Shown here: positions 40,724-49,504 of the stretch, one piece after another
How positions within the stretch are numbered: position 1 is the stretch's first letter
How the letters are laid out: each line of letters starts with the position of its first letter
Origin: Leadbetterella byssophila_A
GTDB taxonomy: Bacteria > Bacteroidota > Bacteroidia > Cytophagales > Spirosomataceae
Reading direction: 5' to 3'
NCBI GenBank assembly: GCA_040394735.1
Contig: JBEBRR010000006.1
Coordinates: forward strand, 1-64,000
DNA length: 64,000 nt
Made by a program: the position numbers and the translations under genes
The notes under the pieces: model-generated
What the model saw: only the letters and a program-made list of their open reading frames with translations
Database searches by the model: none
Told to the model about the DNA's origin: nothing

Positions 40724-41752
40724 CTACTGAATTGCTGAGGTTCCGTTTTCTGTCGGGTTGTAAATTTCCTGCATTATCCTGCGGCCGGCTGCAGGCTTGT
40801 AATGCGACATCTCGTAATAATTGCGGATGTCATTGGTATACTGGTTTTTACCGGTATAATTATAAATATTTTTCTTCCCGAAATAGATCGCCAGGATATT
40901 CAGGTCAATGGGGTGGTACTCGCGCTGGTCGAAAGCCGGTCCGATGATGACCTTATAGTTGGTTTGATGAGCCTTAAACAGGGAGTCTATGGTTTTCAGG
41001 TCGGCCAGGTGATGCTTTTTGATCTGCCTGTCCATCATGGCCGGCTTTTCTATCCGTTCATGAAACTCGGGATCGCTGTAGTACTTTACCGAGTCTTTCC
41101 GGATATTTTCAATATTCTCCGGGAAAAGGAAATCATTGCCGGGCGTGGTGTAATAGTATTTGAATTTGAAGAATTCATCCATGTAAAACGGCCTGTAAGT
41201 ATTGAATATCTTCAGGTCGAGATAAGAAACAAAATACTTCTTTTTGAAGTAGGCCTTGAAAAAACGGGTATGGTAGGCCAGTATCCCTTCGTCTGTCCAG
41301 CGGTAATCTTTATGGTGCACAATAGATTCCGATTCGTCGTATTGTTCAGAAAACGTATCCGAATCGATAATGATCAGGGCATTTTTAATCTCCGATCCGT
41401 TCCTGTCGATAAATTCCAGCTTGCCGCGGATGCCCGAGATATTATCGTTGAATGCATCAAAGTGAAACGGTGCCGGCTCATGAATCAGCTTTGCCCAGTC
41501 GCCGGTCTGAAAGGCGCTGGCCCGAGAGCTCCCGAAAATAAAGGAATTGAAGCGGTGCTCATCCTTGTAGTTCAGGTAGGTCTGGGTACTGATGCGGTTC
41601 CGGTTGAAGGTCTTGAGGTAATTGCTCCCGTAATGCCTGTAATTTCTTAAAACATGGAAGGGGTCAAATACAAAATAGCTCAGCGCGAGTAAAATGAACG
41701 GGCTGCCGAACAGAAGAACCTTGGGGATGAACTTAAAAAATTTCTTATCCAT
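40724..41752 (-). CDS. DltD/AlgX-like SGNH partner of the MBOAT protein
   Basis: A 342-residue protein with one N-terminal transmembrane helix (about 10-28) and an external domain that resembles SGNH acyl-handling proteins of the DltD/AlgX kind: FIFGSSRASAF (near 73) supplies a Ser in a GSSR block, and SHYKPAAGRRIMQEI (near 318) supplies a C-terminal His with HxxPxxG. The DltD- or AlgJ/AlgX-type proteins take acyl groups from an MBOAT channel and place them on cell-surface polymers. The gene ends directly beside the MBOAT gene (start of this gene 3 bases after the MBOAT stop), so the two form an operon. Polymer substrate unknown. Confidence 0.82.
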   Translation of the reverse strand: MDKKFFKFIPKVLLFGSPFILLALSYFVFDPFHVLRNYRHYGSNYLKTFNRNRISTQTYLNYKDEHRFNSFIFGSSRASAFQTGDWAKLIHEPAPFHFDAFNDNISGIRGKLEFIDRNGSEIKNALIIIDSDTFSEQYDESESIVHHKDYRWTDEGILAYHTRFFKAYFKKKYFVSYLDLKIFNTYRPFYMDEFFKFKYYYTTPGNDFLFPENIENIRKDSVKYYSDPEFHERIEKPAMMDRQIKKHHLADLKTIDSLFKAHQTNYKVIIGPAFDQREYHPIDLNILAIYFGKKNIYNYTGKNQYTNDIRNYYEMSHYKPAAGRRIMQEIYNPTENGTSAIQ

Positions 41753-41755
41753 GTT

Positions 41756-43183
41756 TTAAAACTGAAAATAGATAAATTGCATGGCTCCGAAATAACCAAA
41801 AACCAGGATAAAAAAGGCAAAGAAATAGTAAATGCTCCAACGCTGCCACCGGGGTTTGCGGTCAACCCATGCTCCCACTGCGGTCCTTTCCTGCATTTTT
41901 TCAACAAAATACAAAATGAGAAAGCCTGCTGCCAGGGTAAAGAGGGCTTGGGGCGTGATCAGGTGGGTTATTTCTTTCCAGGTATGGCTGCTTTCAGAGA
42001 AGAGATGGGTGGCAAAATAGCGGGCATCCCTAAAATTCTCTGCTCTGAAAAATATCCAGGCAAAAACAGCCAGCGCTACCGTGATCCAGTTTTGCAGCAG
42101 GTCGCCCAGCTTGCCCAGTGGGGTAAATACCGCTTTCTGCATATTCCGTGTGAGGTGTCCGAAAATCTGGTAAATGCCGTGTAGGCCGCCCCAGATCACA
42201 AAATTCCAGCTGGCGCCGTGCCACAGCCCGCTGACAAGGAACACGATCATAATATTGAGGTACCAGCGGGGAATGGCTACACGGTTGCCGCCCAGGGGAA
42301 TATAGAGATAATCGCGGAACCAGGTAGAAAGGGAGATATGCCACCGTTTCCAGAACTCTGCAATACTTTTGGCCAGGTAGGGCCTTTTAAAGTTATTCAT
42401 CAGTTTAAAGCCCATTACGCGGGCTGATCCGATGGCGATGTCAGAATAACCCGAAAAATCGCAGTAAATCTGGATGCTGTAAAACAGGATAGCTACAATA
42501 AGGGGCAGTCCCTGGTAGCGATGAACATCCCCGAAGACCACGTCGGCATAGGTGGCAAAGTTATCGGCGATGACCATCTTTTTGAAAAAGCCCCACAGCA
42601 TGAGACGTAACCCGGAAACCACCCTGGTCTCATTAAAATCGAACTTTTCATAAAACTGATGGAGGATATTCTGAGGCCTTTCAATAGGCCCGGCCACCAG
42701 CTGGGGGTAAAACATCACATAAAGGGCATAGATACCGAAATTCCGTTCCACTTTCTGGTGACCCCGGTATACTTCAATGGTATAGCTCATGGCCTGGAAA
42801 GTGTGAAAAGACAGCCCGATGGGCAGAATGATGTCCCAGCGGGGCTCGTAAGTGGTCCCGTTCAGCCGGAAAGTCAGGCTGTTGAAATTGTCGATCAGGA
42901 AGTAATAATATTTGAACATGGCCAGCACGCCGATGTTGGCGACCAGGCTGACGGCCAGGGCCAGTTTACGCTCCCGCCCCTGTGACCGGTCGATCCAGAA
43001 GGCAGCGTAATAATCGACAATAATGGTAAAAAACAGGATCAGGATATACTCCCACTTGAAGAAGGCATAAAAGATACAACTGGAAATCAGCAATAGTATC
43101 CATCGGTATCTGTAAGGGATTGTAAAATAGAGAAATGTTACAATCGGGAAGAACAGAAAAAATTCGAAAGAACTGAATACCAT
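41756..43183 (-). CDS. MBOAT family O-acyltransferase (AlgI/DltB-like)
   Basis: A 475-residue polytopic membrane enzyme that moves acyl groups across the inner membrane. The MBOAT core is clear: FRDYLYIPLGGNR, VSGLWHGASWNFVIWGGLHG (catalytic His in LWHGA near 320) and YCDFSGYSDIAIGSARVMG. About ten to eleven hydrophobic segments are present. AlgI-type enzymes acetylate alginate-like polysaccharides; DltB-type transfer D-alanine. The three-residue distance to the following SGNH-like gene shows an operon, and the partner's features support polysaccharide O-acylation. gpmI diverges 85 bases upstream. Confidence 0.95.
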   Translation of the reverse strand: MVFSSFEFFLFFPIVTFLYFTIPYRYRWILLLISSCIFYAFFKWEYILILFFTIIVDYYAAFWIDRSQGRERKLALAVSLVANIGVLAMFKYYYFLIDNFNSLTFRLNGTTYEPRWDIILPIGLSFHTFQAMSYTIEVYRGHQKVERNFGIYALYVMFYPQLVAGPIERPQNILHQFYEKFDFNETRVVSGLRLMLWGFFKKMVIADNFATYADVVFGDVHRYQGLPLIVAILFYSIQIYCDFSGYSDIAIGSARVMGFKLMNNFKRPYLAKSIAEFWKRWHISLSTWFRDYLYIPLGGNRVAIPRWYLNIMIVFLVSGLWHGASWNFVIWGGLHGIYQIFGHLTRNMQKAVFTPLGKLGDLLQNWITVALAVFAWIFFRAENFRDARYFATHLFSESSHTWKEITHLITPQALFTLAAGFLILYFVEKMQERTAVGAWVDRKPRWQRWSIYYFFAFFILVFGYFGAMQFIYFQF

Positions 43184-43239
43184 AAATTAATCTTTATGCG
43201 GCGTCTTGATTTAAGGCTGCAAATTAAGGATAGATTTTG

Positions 43240-43247
43240 TAAATTTG
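43240..43247 (+). promoter_or_regulatory. -7 promoter box of gpmI (TAAATTTG)
   Basis: TAAATTTG fits TAnnTTTG and lies 20 bases upstream of the TTG at 43268. An ATG at 43196 would be upstream of the transcription start and is therefore not the start of the gene. Confidence 0.65.
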
Positions 43248-43267
43248 TGCCTCAAAACAAGGTAAAA

Positions 43268-44806
43268 TTGAATAAGAAAGTAATATTGGCCATTTTGGAT
43301 GGCTGGGGAATTCCTAAGGAGGGAGAAGAATGGCGGTCGGCTATTGAAAAAGCCGATGTGCCCTATTTCAGATATCTGATGAGCACCTATCCGAACAGCC
43401 TGCTGGAGGCCAGCGGCCGGGCGGTGGGCCTGCCCGCCGGCCAAATGGGTAATTCAGAGGTAGGACATACCAACCTGGGTGCCGGCAGAATTGTGTACCA
43501 GGAGCTGGAGAAGATCAATGTGGCCGTGGAAGAAGGGTTGCTGGCCAGGGAGCCTGTAGTGACGGCTGCCATAGAATATGCGAAGGCCGGCGGGAAGGCC
43601 GTGCACCTGATCGGGCTCTGCTCTGACGGAGGGGTACATTCCCATATTTTTCACCTGAAGGGACTGGTGGATATTTTTCACCATGCCGGGGTGCCTAATA
43701 CCTATATTCATGCTTTCCTGGACGGGCGGGATACCGATCCCAGATCCGGAAAGGGGTTTATCGGGGATCTTCAGCAGCACCTGGAAGGTAAAAATGCCCG
43801 GATCGCCTCGCTGATCGGCCGGTATTATGCGATGGACCGCGACAAGCGCTGGGACAGGGTGAGCCTCGCCTACGAGGCCATGGTCAAAGGCCAGGGCGAG
43901 TCATATGTGACCGCAGCGGAAATTCCTGCTGCGCTGGAGGCTTCTTACCAGGCAGACGTGACCGATGAGTTTCTTAAGCCGGTAGTGGTGGTGCAGGAAA
44001 ACGGGGAACCGGTGGCTACTATTGCGGAAGGAGATGTGGTGATCTGTTTTAATTTCCGGACCGACCGGGGCCGGGAGATCACGGAAGTGCTTACCCAGCA
44101 CAATTTCCCGGAATACAATATGACCACTCTCGATCTGTATTACATTACCATGACCAACTATGATGAGTCATTCCGCAATGTAAAAGTGATCTATGAAAAG
44201 GATAACCTGGCCAATACCCTGGGCGAAGTGCTGGAGAAAGTCGGTAAAACCCAGATCCGTACGGCGGAAACCGAAAAATATCCGCATGTCACCTTCTTTT
44301 TCTCCGGTGGACGCGAGGAGCCGTTTGAAGGAGAGGTACGGCTGCTTTCACCCTCTCCCAAAGATGTTCCGACCTATGATCTGAAGCCCGAAATGGCTGC
44401 AGAGAACATCATGGAGAACCTGCTGCCTTACCTGAAAAAAGGGGAGGTGGATTTTGTCTGCCTGAACTTTGCCAATCCGGATATGGTAGGCCATACGGGT
44501 GATTTCCGGGCAGTGGTGAAAGCCGTGGAAACGGTAGACCGTTGCCTGCGGAGTGTGGTGGAAACCGGCCTGGAGAACGGATATGCCTCACTGGTCATTG
44601 CCGATCACGGGAATGCCGAATATATGATCAATGACGACAAGACGGCAAATACAGCCCATTCCACTAACCTGGTTCCTTTTATTGTAGTAGATAAGGAGTA
44701 CAGAAGCACCCCGAAAGACGGTAAGCTGGGCGATATCGCCCCTACCATCCTGACGATTCTTGGCGTACCGGTTCCGGCGGAGATGACAGGAAATGTGCTG
44801 ATCTGA
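43268..44806 (+). CDS. gpmI: 2,3-bisphosphoglycerate-independent phosphoglycerate mutase
   Basis: Interconverts 3- and 2-phosphoglycerate in glycolysis with two manganese ions. Starting at TTG 43268 gives MNKKVILAILDGWG, the family's opening, and 512 residues, the normal length; the frame upstream to 43196 is non-homologous and precedes the promoter. Catalytic serine is in GNSEVGHTNLGAGRI, sugar-phosphate residues in GRYYAMDRDKRWDR and FNFRTDRGREIT, and metal ligands in NFANPDMVGHTG, ADHGNAEYM and AHSTNLVPF. It diverges from the MBOAT gene and is followed by the 24-base-arm palindrome and a strong terminator. Confidence 0.97.
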   Translation: MNKKVILAILDGWGIPKEGEEWRSAIEKADVPYFRYLMSTYPNSLLEASGRAVGLPAGQMGNSEVGHTNLGAGRIVYQELEKINVAVEEGLLAREPVVTAAIEYAKAGGKAVHLIGLCSDGGVHSHIFHLKGLVDIFHHAGVPNTYIHAFLDGRDTDPRSGKGFIGDLQQHLEGKNARIASLIGRYYAMDRDKRWDRVSLAYEAMVKGQGESYVTAAEIPAALEASYQADVTDEFLKPVVVVQENGEPVATIAEGDVVICFNFRTDRGREITEVLTQHNFPEYNMTTLDLYYITMTNYDESFRNVKVIYEKDNLANTLGEVLEKVGKTQIRTAETEKYPHVTFFFSGGREEPFEGEVRLLSPSPKDVPTYDLKPEMAAENIMENLLPYLKKGEVDFVCLNFANPDMVGHTGDFRAVVKAVETVDRCLRSVVETGLENGYASLVIADHGNAEYMINDDKTANTAHSTNLVPFIVVDKEYRSTPKDGKLGDIAPTILTILGVPVPAEMTGNVLI

Positions 44807-44809
44807 TGT

Positions 44810-44874
44810 AAACCACACCAGGCATATAAGCTCATATAGTTTTCCTGGATGAGCTTATATGCCTGGTGTGGTTT
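44810..44874. repeat. long intergenic palindrome, 24-base perfect arms
   Basis: Left arm 44810-44833 (begins AAACCACACCAGG) and right arm 44851-44874 (ends CCTGGTGTGGTTT) are perfect reverse complements with a 17-base spacer, 3 bases past gpmI. The inner core CATATAAGCTCATATA is shared with 7877-7968; the outer part (CCACACCAGG versus CCATATAAGG) differs but is compensated in both arms. Confidence 0.9.
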
Positions 44875-44898
44875 ATTATAATCATTCTAAATAAATAA

Positions 44899-44927
44899 AA
44901 ACCTGCCGGCAAAGGCAGGTTTTTTTA
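44899..44927 (+). terminator. rho-independent terminator after gpmI
   Basis: AAACCTGCC (44899-44907) and GGCAGGTTT (44914-44922) form a 9-bp stem with a 6-base loop and a run of T residues to 44927. A canonical terminator, and the palindrome upstream of it is therefore not needed for termination. Confidence 0.9.
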
Positions 44928-45327
44928 TTTCGTAAATTAGTTAAGTATCTAAATGGTAGCTCTGTTGTTTTTTTGCAATATTCTTGGATAATTCCTGTTT
45001 TAAACCGGGAATTCTCTTTGAAAATAAAATATAAATCTTTGAAAAGTGCAAAAAACAAGATAAGACCTTATTAATGTGCGAGACTGGATATGGACTCTGC
45101 ATAATCCGCTGTCGGATTACATTTAAAGAGATTTTAAATTAGCCGGAACGGGCTTTATCACAGGCGTAAATATTTTATTATTAATATTTTAAATTATTTT
45201 ATTAATTTGTGGGGACTTAAAAATCTTAGAATCAGTTAAATAGACAATTATCTAATTCTTTTTATTACCAAATTGTAAAATAAACGTCGCGGAAATGTTC
45301 TAATTATTGAATATTAAAATTTCCCTT
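44928..45327. other. A/T-rich intergenic region, 400 bases
   Basis: No gene, tRNA or clear element is visible apart from a small palindrome TAATCCG (45102-45108) with CGGATTA (45113-45119) and the string ATTTAAAGAGAT, which recurs near 63009. The A/T richness and length suggest promoter-proximal control DNA for the receptor downstream. Nothing else can be supported. Confidence 0.6.
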
Positions 45328-45335
45328 TATTTTTG
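45307..45335 (+). promoter_or_regulatory. promoter of the Oar-type receptor
   Basis: TTG at 45307-45309 and TATTTTTG at 45328-45335 are separated by 18 bases. The start codon lies about 70 bases beyond, leaving a leader of about 65 bases rich in A/T. Confidence 0.65.
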
Positions 45336-45406
45336 CGGAATAAAACTTAGCATCAAGCTTTAAAACAAGTTTTTCGTAATCTATTTCAAACAAATCAATT
45401 TGTTTT

Positions 45407-48400
45407 ATGAACAAAAAATTTACGTTTCTAAAAGTGGTAAGCGTATTCCTCATGGGAATGTTCTTGTCATTTTCCGGATTTGCGCAGGTAACGACTTCAG
45501 CTCTTAACGGTGTGGTTAAGGACGACAAGGGGGAGGGGTTGCCGGGAGCTACGGTGGTAGCTGTTCACACTCCTACCGGTACACGGTACGCAACAGCTAC
45601 GGATGTTTCCGGCCGTTATGCTATTCCCTCTGTGAGAGTAGGTGGCCCGTATGCGGTGACCGTTACCTACGTAGGTTATAAAGAACAGGTTAAATCAAAC
45701 GTTTATGCCAGTCTGGGTTCCAGCGCCATCGTTGACTTTACGCTGGTGGAAGATGGTAAACTTCTTGAAGATGTGGTGGTTACGGCCACCCGTTCTGATG
45801 TTTTCAATTCTCAGAAAACAGGGGCTGCCACCAACATTTCCAAAGAGGCCATTACCCAGCTGCCTACCGTAAGCCGGAGCATTAATGACTATACCCGTCT
45901 GACCCCGCAGTCTAACGGAAACTCATTTGCCGGTAGAGACGGACGTTACAACAACGTGCAGATAGACGGTGCGAACTTCAATAACGGTTTTGGTCTTAGC
46001 TCCAGTCCGCTTCCCGGCGGTGGAGGTCTTTCCATTGACGCCATCGAAGAAATCCAGGTGAATATAGCTCCCTATGACGTAAGACAGGCCGGTTTTACAG
46101 GGGCAGGTATCAATGCGGTAACCCGTAGCGGTACCAACCAGTTTACAGGATCGGTATATGACTTTTTCAGAAATGAAAAACTGATCGGTACCAAGATCAA
46201 TGGTGAGCCGGTAGATGGTCTGCAGGAGGGTTCCACCAACACTCTGGGCTTCAGGTTAGGCGGGCCACTGATTAAGAATAAGCTTTTCTTCTTTGTGAAT
46301 GCTGAAAAAATTGACCAGAAAGGCCCTGAGGCAGGTGCTGTAAACCTGTGGAAAGCTTCCGAAGACGGTGTTTCTGATCAGGCCAACAATATTACACGGG
46401 TGAAGAGAAGCGACCTTGAAGCTGTGAAAAATCACCTGATCAACCAGTGGGGTTATGATCCGGGCCGTTATGAAGGATATGCCGACGGAGAAGGAGGAAC
46501 AAAATCTTTCCTGGCCAGAATTGACTGGAACATCAACTCCAAGCATACGCTTTCAGCGCGATACAACTTCACCGAAGCGAACCGCCCTAACCTGGCAAAC
46601 GGTAACTCTGGCCCGCAGCCAAGATCTACGGCTAACCGGGTGAGCCTGAACTCCATGGCGTTTGAAAACACCATGTACTACCAGACAGAGAATGTAAAAT
46701 CAGTAGCTGCCGAACTAAACTCACGCCTTTCTTCAAGATTATCGAACCAGTTCCTGGCTACCTATTCTAATATTAACAGCATCCGGACCTCTCCTTCTTC
46801 GATCTTCCCGATGGTGGATATCGGTGACGGCAAAGGTACTTCCTCTACCTATGTTAACTATATTTCTGCCGGGTATGAGCTGTTCTCCTACAACAACGGT
46901 GTGAAAAACGATAACATTAACATCTTCAATAACCTGAGCTATACGGCCGGCAAGCATAACCTGCTGTTCGGTGCAAGTTATGAAATGCAGAAATTCGGAA
47001 ACAGCTACCAGAGATCCGGAACTTCCTACTACCGTTATGCTTCGGTAGAAGACTTCCTGAAAACGGGTACTCCGCAGGAGGTGGCGCCTATCCAGTACTC
47101 TCTTACGTATGTATACCCGGGAATGGATCCTTTTGCTTCAGCGGTATATAACCTTCCATCCATATATGCACAGGATAACTTTAACGTGGGCCAGCGCCTT
47201 AACCTGACCGTAGGTCTGAGAGCCGAGATACCTTTCTTCAGTGATAACTTAACGGCTAACAAGGCCGTAGACGCACTGGAATTCCTGGATCTTGACGGAA
47301 ATCCTAAAAAATATACCTCGGATAAATGGCCCAGTACCCGGGTATTGCTTTCTCCGCGGGTAGGTTTCCGGTATGATGCTACCGAAGACAAAAGCCTGGT
47401 GGTACGTGGTGGAGCCGGTATCTTCTCCGGAAGGGTTCCGTTCGTATGGCTGACCAACCAGCCTACCAACCTTGGGGTAATCCAGAACACCATTGAGCCG
47501 GGTAGCTACGCGGCCTCTTCGGCCTGGATCGGTGATATCCGTTTCAACCCTAACCCTACTTACTGGTTAGATAATACACCGGCCAGCGCCCAGAACGTGT
47601 TCATCAAGTCGGCTACAGGAGGTGTACCGGGTACCATTGCCCTGGTGGATGAAAACTTCAAAATGCCGCAGGTGTTCCGTTTTAACTTAGGAGCAGACAA
47701 GCGGATCGGTGCTACTCCGTTTACCGTGGTGGGAGACTTCATGTACTCGAAAGATATCAATAACGTTTACCAGTACGGTGCCAACCGGAAAGTGCCTTCT
47801 ACCAAAATGTACGATGGCAGAGAGTATTATGCCAACGCTGCAGCATATACCTATAACAATGCGGTAGGCGCCAACAACATGTCGGTTCTGGCCAACACCA
47901 ACCTGGGCTACGGTTACACCGCCACTATCGGGGTGAACATGGCTCCGTGGAAAGGTCTTTCAGGATCACTGCACTATAACCATACGTCGAATAAGACCGC
48001 ATCGGATAACAACGGATCCAACGCGCTTTCAGCGTGGGGACAAACTCCGAACAGAAATAACCCGAACGATCTGTTCCTGGCCTATTCTGACGGTTCAATC
48101 CCTAACCGTGTTATCGGTACCCTGTCTTATAAGATCACATATGCCAAAGCACTGGCTACTACCGTTTCTTTACTTTATAACGGTATGAACCAGGGAAGAT
48201 ACTCCTTTACCTATAGCGGTGATGTAAACGGTGACGCTATTGCAGGTGACCTTCTGTACATTCCTAACGATGCAAGCGAAGTGAACTTTGTAGCTATTCC
48301 GGCTTCAGGAAACAATCCCGGCTTTACCGTACAGCAGCAGGTGGATGCCTTCAACAAGCTGATTGAAAGCAATAAGTACCTGCGTGAGAACCGGGGAAGG

Positions 48401-48736
48401 ATTGCGGACAGAAACGGAGCTATAATGCCATTTCTGCACAGGTTTGACTTCAGAGTGTTGCAGGATATCTTTGTAAATATCGGCAAGCAGAAAAACTCAC
48501 TGCAGCTGAGCATGGACGTTACTAACGTAGGAAATATGCTGAACTCCAAATGGGGCATCGGCCAGACCCTTGTTACTCAGGGGCTCTCACCGCTGCAGGT
48601 AGTGACAAGATCTGAAAACCCTACGTTCAGAATGACTACGCTGAACAATGAGCTGCCATCAGAGATCGTAACAGATCAGTCGTCTTTTGGTACTACCTGG
48701 ACCATGCAGTTGGGTCTCCGGTATAATTTCAACTAA
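45407..48736 (+). CDS. Oar-type TonB-dependent outer-membrane receptor
   Basis: A 1109-residue outer-membrane protein. A signal peptide (about 1-26, SFSGFAQ) is followed by a carboxypeptidase-regulatory-like (CarboxypepD_reg) domain (about 30-120), then a plug domain with DVVVTATRSDVF, NNVQIDGANFNNGFG and SIDAIEEIQVNIAPYDVRQAGFTGAGINAVTRSGTNQFTG, and a long TonB-dependent barrel ending in a strand MQLGLRYNFN with terminal aromatic. The layout matches Oar-like receptors rather than SusC. No SusD partner follows. Cargo unknown; such receptors move large nutrients or proteins across the outer membrane with energy from TonB. A strong terminator follows directly. Confidence 0.95.
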   Translation: MNKKFTFLKVVSVFLMGMFLSFSGFAQVTTSALNGVVKDDKGEGLPGATVVAVHTPTGTRYATATDVSGRYAIPSVRVGGPYAVTVTYVGYKEQVKSNVYASLGSSAIVDFTLVEDGKLLEDVVVTATRSDVFNSQKTGAATNISKEAITQLPTVSRSINDYTRLTPQSNGNSFAGRDGRYNNVQIDGANFNNGFGLSSSPLPGGGGLSIDAIEEIQVNIAPYDVRQAGFTGAGINAVTRSGTNQFTGSVYDFFRNEKLIGTKINGEPVDGLQEGSTNTLGFRLGGPLIKNKLFFFVNAEKIDQKGPEAGAVNLWKASEDGVSDQANNITRVKRSDLEAVKNHLINQWGYDPGRYEGYADGEGGTKSFLARIDWNINSKHTLSARYNFTEANRPNLANGNSGPQPRSTANRVSLNSMAFENTMYYQTENVKSVAAELNSRLSSRLSNQFLATYSNINSIRTSPSSIFPMVDIGDGKGTSSTYVNYISAGYELFSYNNGVKNDNINIFNNLSYTAGKHNLLFGASYEMQKFGNSYQRSGTSYYRYASVEDFLKTGTPQEVAPIQYSLTYVYPGMDPFASAVYNLPSIYAQDNFNVGQRLNLTVGLRAEIPFFSDNLTANKAVDALEFLDLDGNPKKYTSDKWPSTRVLLSPRVGFRYDATEDKSLVVRGGAGIFSGRVPFVWLTNQPTNLGVIQNTIEPGSYAASSAWIGDIRFNPNPTYWLDNTPASAQNVFIKSATGGVPGTIALVDENFKMPQVFRFNLGADKRIGATPFTVVGDFMYSKDINNVYQYGANRKVPSTKMYDGREYYANAAAYTYNNAVGANNMSVLANTNLGYGYTATIGVNMAPWKGLSGSLHYNHTSNKTASDNNGSNALSAWGQTPNRNNPNDLFLAYSDGSIPNRVIGTLSYKITYAKALATTVSLLYNGMNQGRYSFTYSGDVNGDAIAGDLLYIPNDASEVNFVAIPASGNNPGFTVQQQVDAFNKLIESNKYLRENRGRIADRNGAIMPFLHRFDFRVLQDIFVNIGKQKNSLQLSMDVTNVGNMLNSKWGIGQTLVTQGLSPLQVVTRSENPTFRMTTLNNELPSEIVTDQSSFGTTWTMQLGLRYNFN

Positions 48737-48753
48737 TAACTACCGGTTTATAT

Positions 48754-48786
48754 AAAGAGGTTCTCCCCGCGGGGAGGGCCTCTTTT
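48754..48786 (+). terminator. rho-independent terminator after the receptor
   Basis: AAAGAGG and CCTCTTT flank an inner CTCCCC-GC-GGGGAG stem, giving a long GC-rich hairpin followed by a T run. It ends the receptor transcript 18 bases past the stop. Confidence 0.85.
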
Positions 48787-48962
48787 GTGTTTAGGGCCGC
48801 CGCATCCCATGCCGGCAGATAAAAAACTCCGGGCGGATCATATCGGCAGGGGAAATATTTGGGGAGTGTAAAAGAGTTATCTAAATTTGTTTCCTTAAAA
48901 CCGGCGGAATATCTGCCGGTTCAGGGAAGCCCCGCTTTTAATAAAAGGATAAAATCGAAGGA

Positions 48963-49379
48963 ATGGAAAGAAACTTCAGTAATGTCGGGTTTGAAGGTCT
49001 TCCGGAGGTGGTAGCTGCGCTGTTTGAGGTGGGTGGACATTTGCCCGTCTGGACTTTTACAGGTAACCTGGGAGCCGGCAAGACCACGCTGATAAAAGCC
49101 CTGGCGGAAGAGCTGGGAATCCGGGATACCGTTTCCAGTCCTACTTTTAATTATGTCAATGACTATGACGGGAAGCTGTATCATTTTGACTGCTACCGTC
49201 TGAAAAATGTGGAGGAGGCCCTGAACCTGGGCCTGGAAGAATATCTTGACTCGGGCAGGCGCTGCTGGGTAGAGTGGCCTGAGGTGATCCGGCCTATTTT
49301 GCCGGAATCCCGGCTGGATGTTGTGATAAGCCATAATAAAGATGCGACCCGGAACTACTTAATAAATCAACAGTTATAA
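48963..49379 (+). CDS. tsaE: TsaE, ATPase for tRNA threonylcarbamoyladenosine synthesis
   Basis: A 138-residue P-loop ATPase that works with TsaB-TsaD to place t6A37 on tRNAs. The Walker A motif is FTGNLGAGKTTLIKALAEELG (about 38-58), followed by SSPTFNYVNDYDG and LYHFDCYRLKNVEEALNLGLEEYLD, the switch and motif typical of YjeE/TsaE. C-terminal CWVEWPEVI precedes the end. Full family length, a single gene between the receptor and ald. Confidence 0.96.
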   Translation: MERNFSNVGFEGLPEVVAALFEVGGHLPVWTFTGNLGAGKTTLIKALAEELGIRDTVSSPTFNYVNDYDGKLYHFDCYRLKNVEEALNLGLEEYLDSGRRCWVEWPEVIRPILPESRLDVVISHNKDATRNYLINQQL

Positions 49380-49504
49380 AAGTTAAAAATTAAGGAGTAT
49401 GCTTTGGCTTTTCACCACAGTGGCGGCGGTAACCTGCCAATTGTACCATAACTTTTAACCGCAGCGGCGGACCGTTTTTAGTTTTTATCTCTTAACTTAC
49501 CCCC

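Noticed and set aside
40802..41650. 282-codon frame opposite the DltD/AlgX-like gene
   Set aside because: Antisense shadow without signal peptide, motif or promoter; the minus-strand gene has SGNH blocks and operon context.
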